From UBA12567 sp964598425 (GTDB lineage Bacteria > Planctomycetota > Phycisphaerae > Phycisphaerales > SM1A02): a stretch of DNA of 64,000 bases. A program made the position numbers and the translations under genes. This document shows, in pieces, positions 61,953-64,000 of this stretch. The stretch spans positions 1-64,000 of the forward strand of contig CAZRBV010000010.1 in assembly GCA_964598425.1 (NCBI GenBank). Reading direction: 5' to 3'. Position 1 is the stretch's first letter, and every line of letters begins with the position of its first letter. The notes beneath the pieces were generated by a model that did no database searches, had not been told where the DNA came from, and saw only the letters and a list, made by a program, of their open reading frames with translations.

Positions 61953-62226
61953 ACTGAATGTCATCCTGAAAGGGCACGGGGCCGTTTTCGTTCGGTGATT
62001 CAATGCTCATACGGAGAGAATCGAATCCCAGGTCCAAAGCACGCGGGCACGCTGCAGGCTCAACCATGACGCTCGGCATCGGTGCCATGGCCTCGCTACA
62101 GCTATCCCCAACAAACTATACGGGAATGTGGGGACGGTGCAAGCAGAGGTCCGCAGATCTGACCCATCGGGTTCCATTTGAGCACCAAAAAGAGCCATTA
62201 TTGGAGCGGTGCGGCAGAGAATTGAA
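61953..62226. other. upstream region of the prepilin-like gene
   Basis: About 270 bases between the prepilin-like gene and the terminator of the next gene. It holds the promoter at 62115-62142 and an untranslated leader of roughly 150 bases. No other feature was seen. Confidence 0.45.
62115..62142 (-). promoter_or_regulatory. promoter of the prepilin-like gene
   Basis: On the minus strand TTGCAC (62142-62137) and TATAGT (62120-62115) are separated by 16 bases. The untranslated leader would be about 150 bases. Confidence 0.55.
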
Positions 62227-62254
62227 GACGGGCTCGGCCGCAGCCGAGCCCGTC
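62227..62254 (-). terminator. hairpin terminator of the gene at 62279
   Basis: GACGGGCTCGGC pairs perfectly with GCCGAGCCCGTC around a 4-base loop, 24 bases after the stop codon. On the minus strand TTCAATTCTC follows. Confidence 0.75.
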
Positions 62255-62278
62255 AGGGGGATTGAAGTGTGCTGCGGG

Positions 62279-63679
62279 TCAGCAGGAAGAGCCGTACGCC
62301 GCAATCAGGGCCAGCAGGTCGTCTACATCGCCGATTCCATCACCATTGACGTCTCCGTCCGGGGTCCCGAATCCAGCGATACCGATCAGGACATCGTCGA
62401 CGCCGACTACGCCGTCTCCATTGAGGTCCTCAGGGCAATCCGACTGTTCACAGTCGGGAGCAAGGGCTTCCACGGCAATGGAGGAGGCACCAGGGCCGGA
62501 TCGCCACAGTCCGACCGTGAGGTCGCCAGCAGCTGGCTCAGCGTCCGCGTCGAAGCGGAAGTTCGCCATGGTGGCCCAGCGAAGTGCAGGGCCTGTGCCG
62601 TTGTTGTCCTCGGTGTGGGCATCGGTCGAGAAGGTCAGCAGGCCGCCCTCATGGCTCCAGGACCAGGGATCGTTCGAAACGGTCTCGCCCGAGTGATAGC
62701 GGGGGCCGCGATACTCGACGTTCGAAATCGTTACGCAGTCCGGCACAGGAATGCTGAAGACACCCACCGAACGATGTGAATTCTGATTGTGGACGAGGTA
62801 CTCGTAGTGCCACGTTCCATTGCCGTTGTCTGTGGCAGCATGGCCGACGTGCAGGAGGCCTGTGGTGCTTCCTACGCCGCCCTGACCGATTTCGTCGGTA
62901 AAGACTTCTACGACCGTGGCATTGGGGTCGAGTGTATTCCACCGCATGACCGCGGGGAGTTCGGCGTCGGTAGCGCTCAGGCCTGTGCAGTTCGATGTCG
63001 ATGTGAACCGGACGGCTCGGGATGAAGCGTTGTTGAGCTGCATGTCAAAGACGCTCTCGCCGGGCTCGACGTACTGGCCTTCGATGAAGTACTGCGCGCC
63101 AGCATTCAACGAGGGATTGATGGTATCGGGATCGACCTGCAGCTTGCCGCGGATCGAGGAGGGGCCGCTTGGGGCGAGATTGAACGGATAGGCGTATTCG
63201 CCGGTCGTCGCATTGATTTCGCTTCGGGGCGCATCCGCGTCGGCATTGAGATCGGCCCAGTAGGTGTCACCGCAGCCGATTCCAAGCGTGTCGCAGCCGG
63301 TACTCTGACAGTCACCGCAGCCAGGCTCGCTCACAGCGCAGAAACTGTGCTTGAGCCAGCTCTGACCAATCTGTTCGAATCGGCCGCTCTTGTAGCGATA
63401 CAGGTTCTGGGCAATGACCGGCACGTCATTCGTACCGCCGTACCACGGGGCGACGATGTTGCCGAGATTGCACGCCGTGGTGGCGATGGCCCAACCAGAG
63501 ATGTCGCCGCTCGTACCGTAGTACTCGACATCAGTGCCTCCGCCACCCCAGCCGTCTTCTCCCGCGTACAGGGTGATGACGTCGAAATACTCAGTCAGCC
63601 CGGCCGTCGATAGTGGCGTGGCCGCTAGCGATACAGCTACCGCCGCTGTGGCGATGCAGTTCAAGGAACACATCCGCAT
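62279..63679 (-). CDS. secreted protein of unknown function with dockerin-type anchor
   Basis: A 466-residue protein with a signal peptide (MRMCSLNCIATAAVAVSLAA) and a beta-rich Gly/Asp/Cys-rich body of no recognised family. A Cys cluster lies near VSEPGCGDCQSTGCDTLGIG. The tail has two dockerin-like units, LNGDGVVGVDDVLIGIAGFG and VNGDGIGDVDDLLALIAAYG, ending SSC. The ATG at 63679 follows GAGAGGATTG; a longer frame reaches 63730 without a signal peptide. It is probably exported and surface-bound. Confidence 0.85.
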   Translation of the reverse strand: MRMCSLNCIATAAVAVSLAATPLSTAGLTEYFDVITLYAGEDGWGGGGTDVEYYGTSGDISGWAIATTACNLGNIVAPWYGGTNDVPVIAQNLYRYKSGRFEQIGQSWLKHSFCAVSEPGCGDCQSTGCDTLGIGCGDTYWADLNADADAPRSEINATTGEYAYPFNLAPSGPSSIRGKLQVDPDTINPSLNAGAQYFIEGQYVEPGESVFDMQLNNASSRAVRFTSTSNCTGLSATDAELPAVMRWNTLDPNATVVEVFTDEIGQGGVGSTTGLLHVGHAATDNGNGTWHYEYLVHNQNSHRSVGVFSIPVPDCVTISNVEYRGPRYHSGETVSNDPWSWSHEGGLLTFSTDAHTEDNNGTGPALRWATMANFRFDADAEPAAGDLTVGLWRSGPGASSIAVEALAPDCEQSDCPEDLNGDGVVGVDDVLIGIAGFGTPDGDVNGDGIGDVDDLLALIAAYGSSC

Positions 63680-63844
63680 ATGACTCAATCCTCTCTGTAG
63701 GCCCGCAGAGTACACATTCAGCGGACGCAATGACTCTCACTTTCAGCCCGGAGAGCGAATCAGCGTACTTCATAGACGCTTCGATTCCCTCCTAATCCGG
63801 GAAAAACGAGTGTTTGGTTCCGCCCAGTCTGCAAAAAAAGAGGA

Positions 63845-64000
63845 TCAGAACGGCTCGGGTGCCGCAATTCCATGAGATGGCTGCTCTGGTCGGGAAGGCC
63901 CCTCCATATGCCACCTCCACCTGAGCCAGAGGGCCTGCGCGAGGTTGCCCGCTGCAAAGGCGAACAGGGTCACTTCGAGGCCGTTCCAGCTGTCCAGAAT
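63845..64000 (-). CDS. C-terminal end of a membrane protein (partial)
   Basis: A minus-strand frame enters from beyond the window and ends at a TGA at 63845-63847. The 51 visible residues begin with ILDSWNGLEVTLFAFAAG and NLAQALWLRWRWHMEG, an amphipathic/hydrophobic helix and a Trp/Arg-rich boundary. A hydrophilic tail of about 20 residues follows. The protein cannot be identified from this fragment. A T-rich stretch follows the stop. Confidence 0.5.
   Translation of the reverse strand: MLDSWNGLEVTLFAFAAGNLAQALWLRWRWHMEGPSRPEQPSHGIAAPEPF

Overview
The window looks like a chromosome segment of a free-living, probably marine planctomycete of the Phycisphaerae type. The strongest reason is the repeated C-terminal anchor of the GC-type dockerin class (two short Asp/Asn-Gly-Asp helices ending in a W/F-G-x-C tail), present on eight secreted proteins and one gene fragment. 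A PEP-CTERM protein, a prepilin-like protein and a divergent SPFH/ABC cluster fit the same picture. The placement is inference from gene content; there is no rRNA.

Layout. 1-84: three copies of a 22-base direct repeat at the window edge. 122-4137 (minus): an ABC-2 permease gene followed by uvrA. 4354-14148 (plus): a tight six-gene run of three SPFH/HflK-HflC-like membrane proteins, an ABC ATPase, a large ABC-2-type permease and a large conserved membrane-anchored protein. 14218-17279 (minus): a CLC channel, rnpA, yidD and a fumarylacetoacetate hydrolase, overlapping end to end. 17434-18258 (plus): rpoZ and a stand-alone coaC. 18338-27199 (minus): housekeeping genes dnaG-rpoD, rpmB, tig-small membrane protein-clpX (no clpP), trpA and a MazG protein.

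27270-32412: a tRNA-Val(GAC) gene followed by what looks like a decayed integrated element. The 3' end of the tRNA is repeated exactly 4.9 kb downstream. Between the copies lie a 1062-residue beta-helix surface protein, two gene fragments that both lack their 5' parts and meet head to head, and remnants of an unrecognised minus-strand gene present twice. A row of perfect hairpins surrounds the second copy. No integrase was found.

32770-52478: accessory and metabolic genes. They include a PEP-CTERM protein, a beta-propeller anchored protein, a diheme cytochrome/FG-GAP/TPR fusion of 1142 residues, a paired CrcB fluoride exporter, a K+ channel, a superoxide dismutase with twelve cysteines, a thioesterase-like hydrolase, an EamA transporter, a metallo-beta-lactamase/beta-CASP nuclease, an anchored subtilase, MogA, SufE, an APC permease, a sugar-isomerase-like protein and a ThuA/DUF1080 protein.

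52721-63679: a dense run of secreted anchored proteins (gingipain-type C25 protease, atypical S8 protease, thioredoxin-fold protein, proteins of unknown function) with a methyltransferase, a zinc-ribbon membrane protein and a prepilin-like protein among them. Several share nearly the same beta-helix plus dockerin tail on unrelated N-terminal domains, which suggests modular assembly of surface-displayed enzymes. The window ends inside a minus-strand membrane-protein gene.
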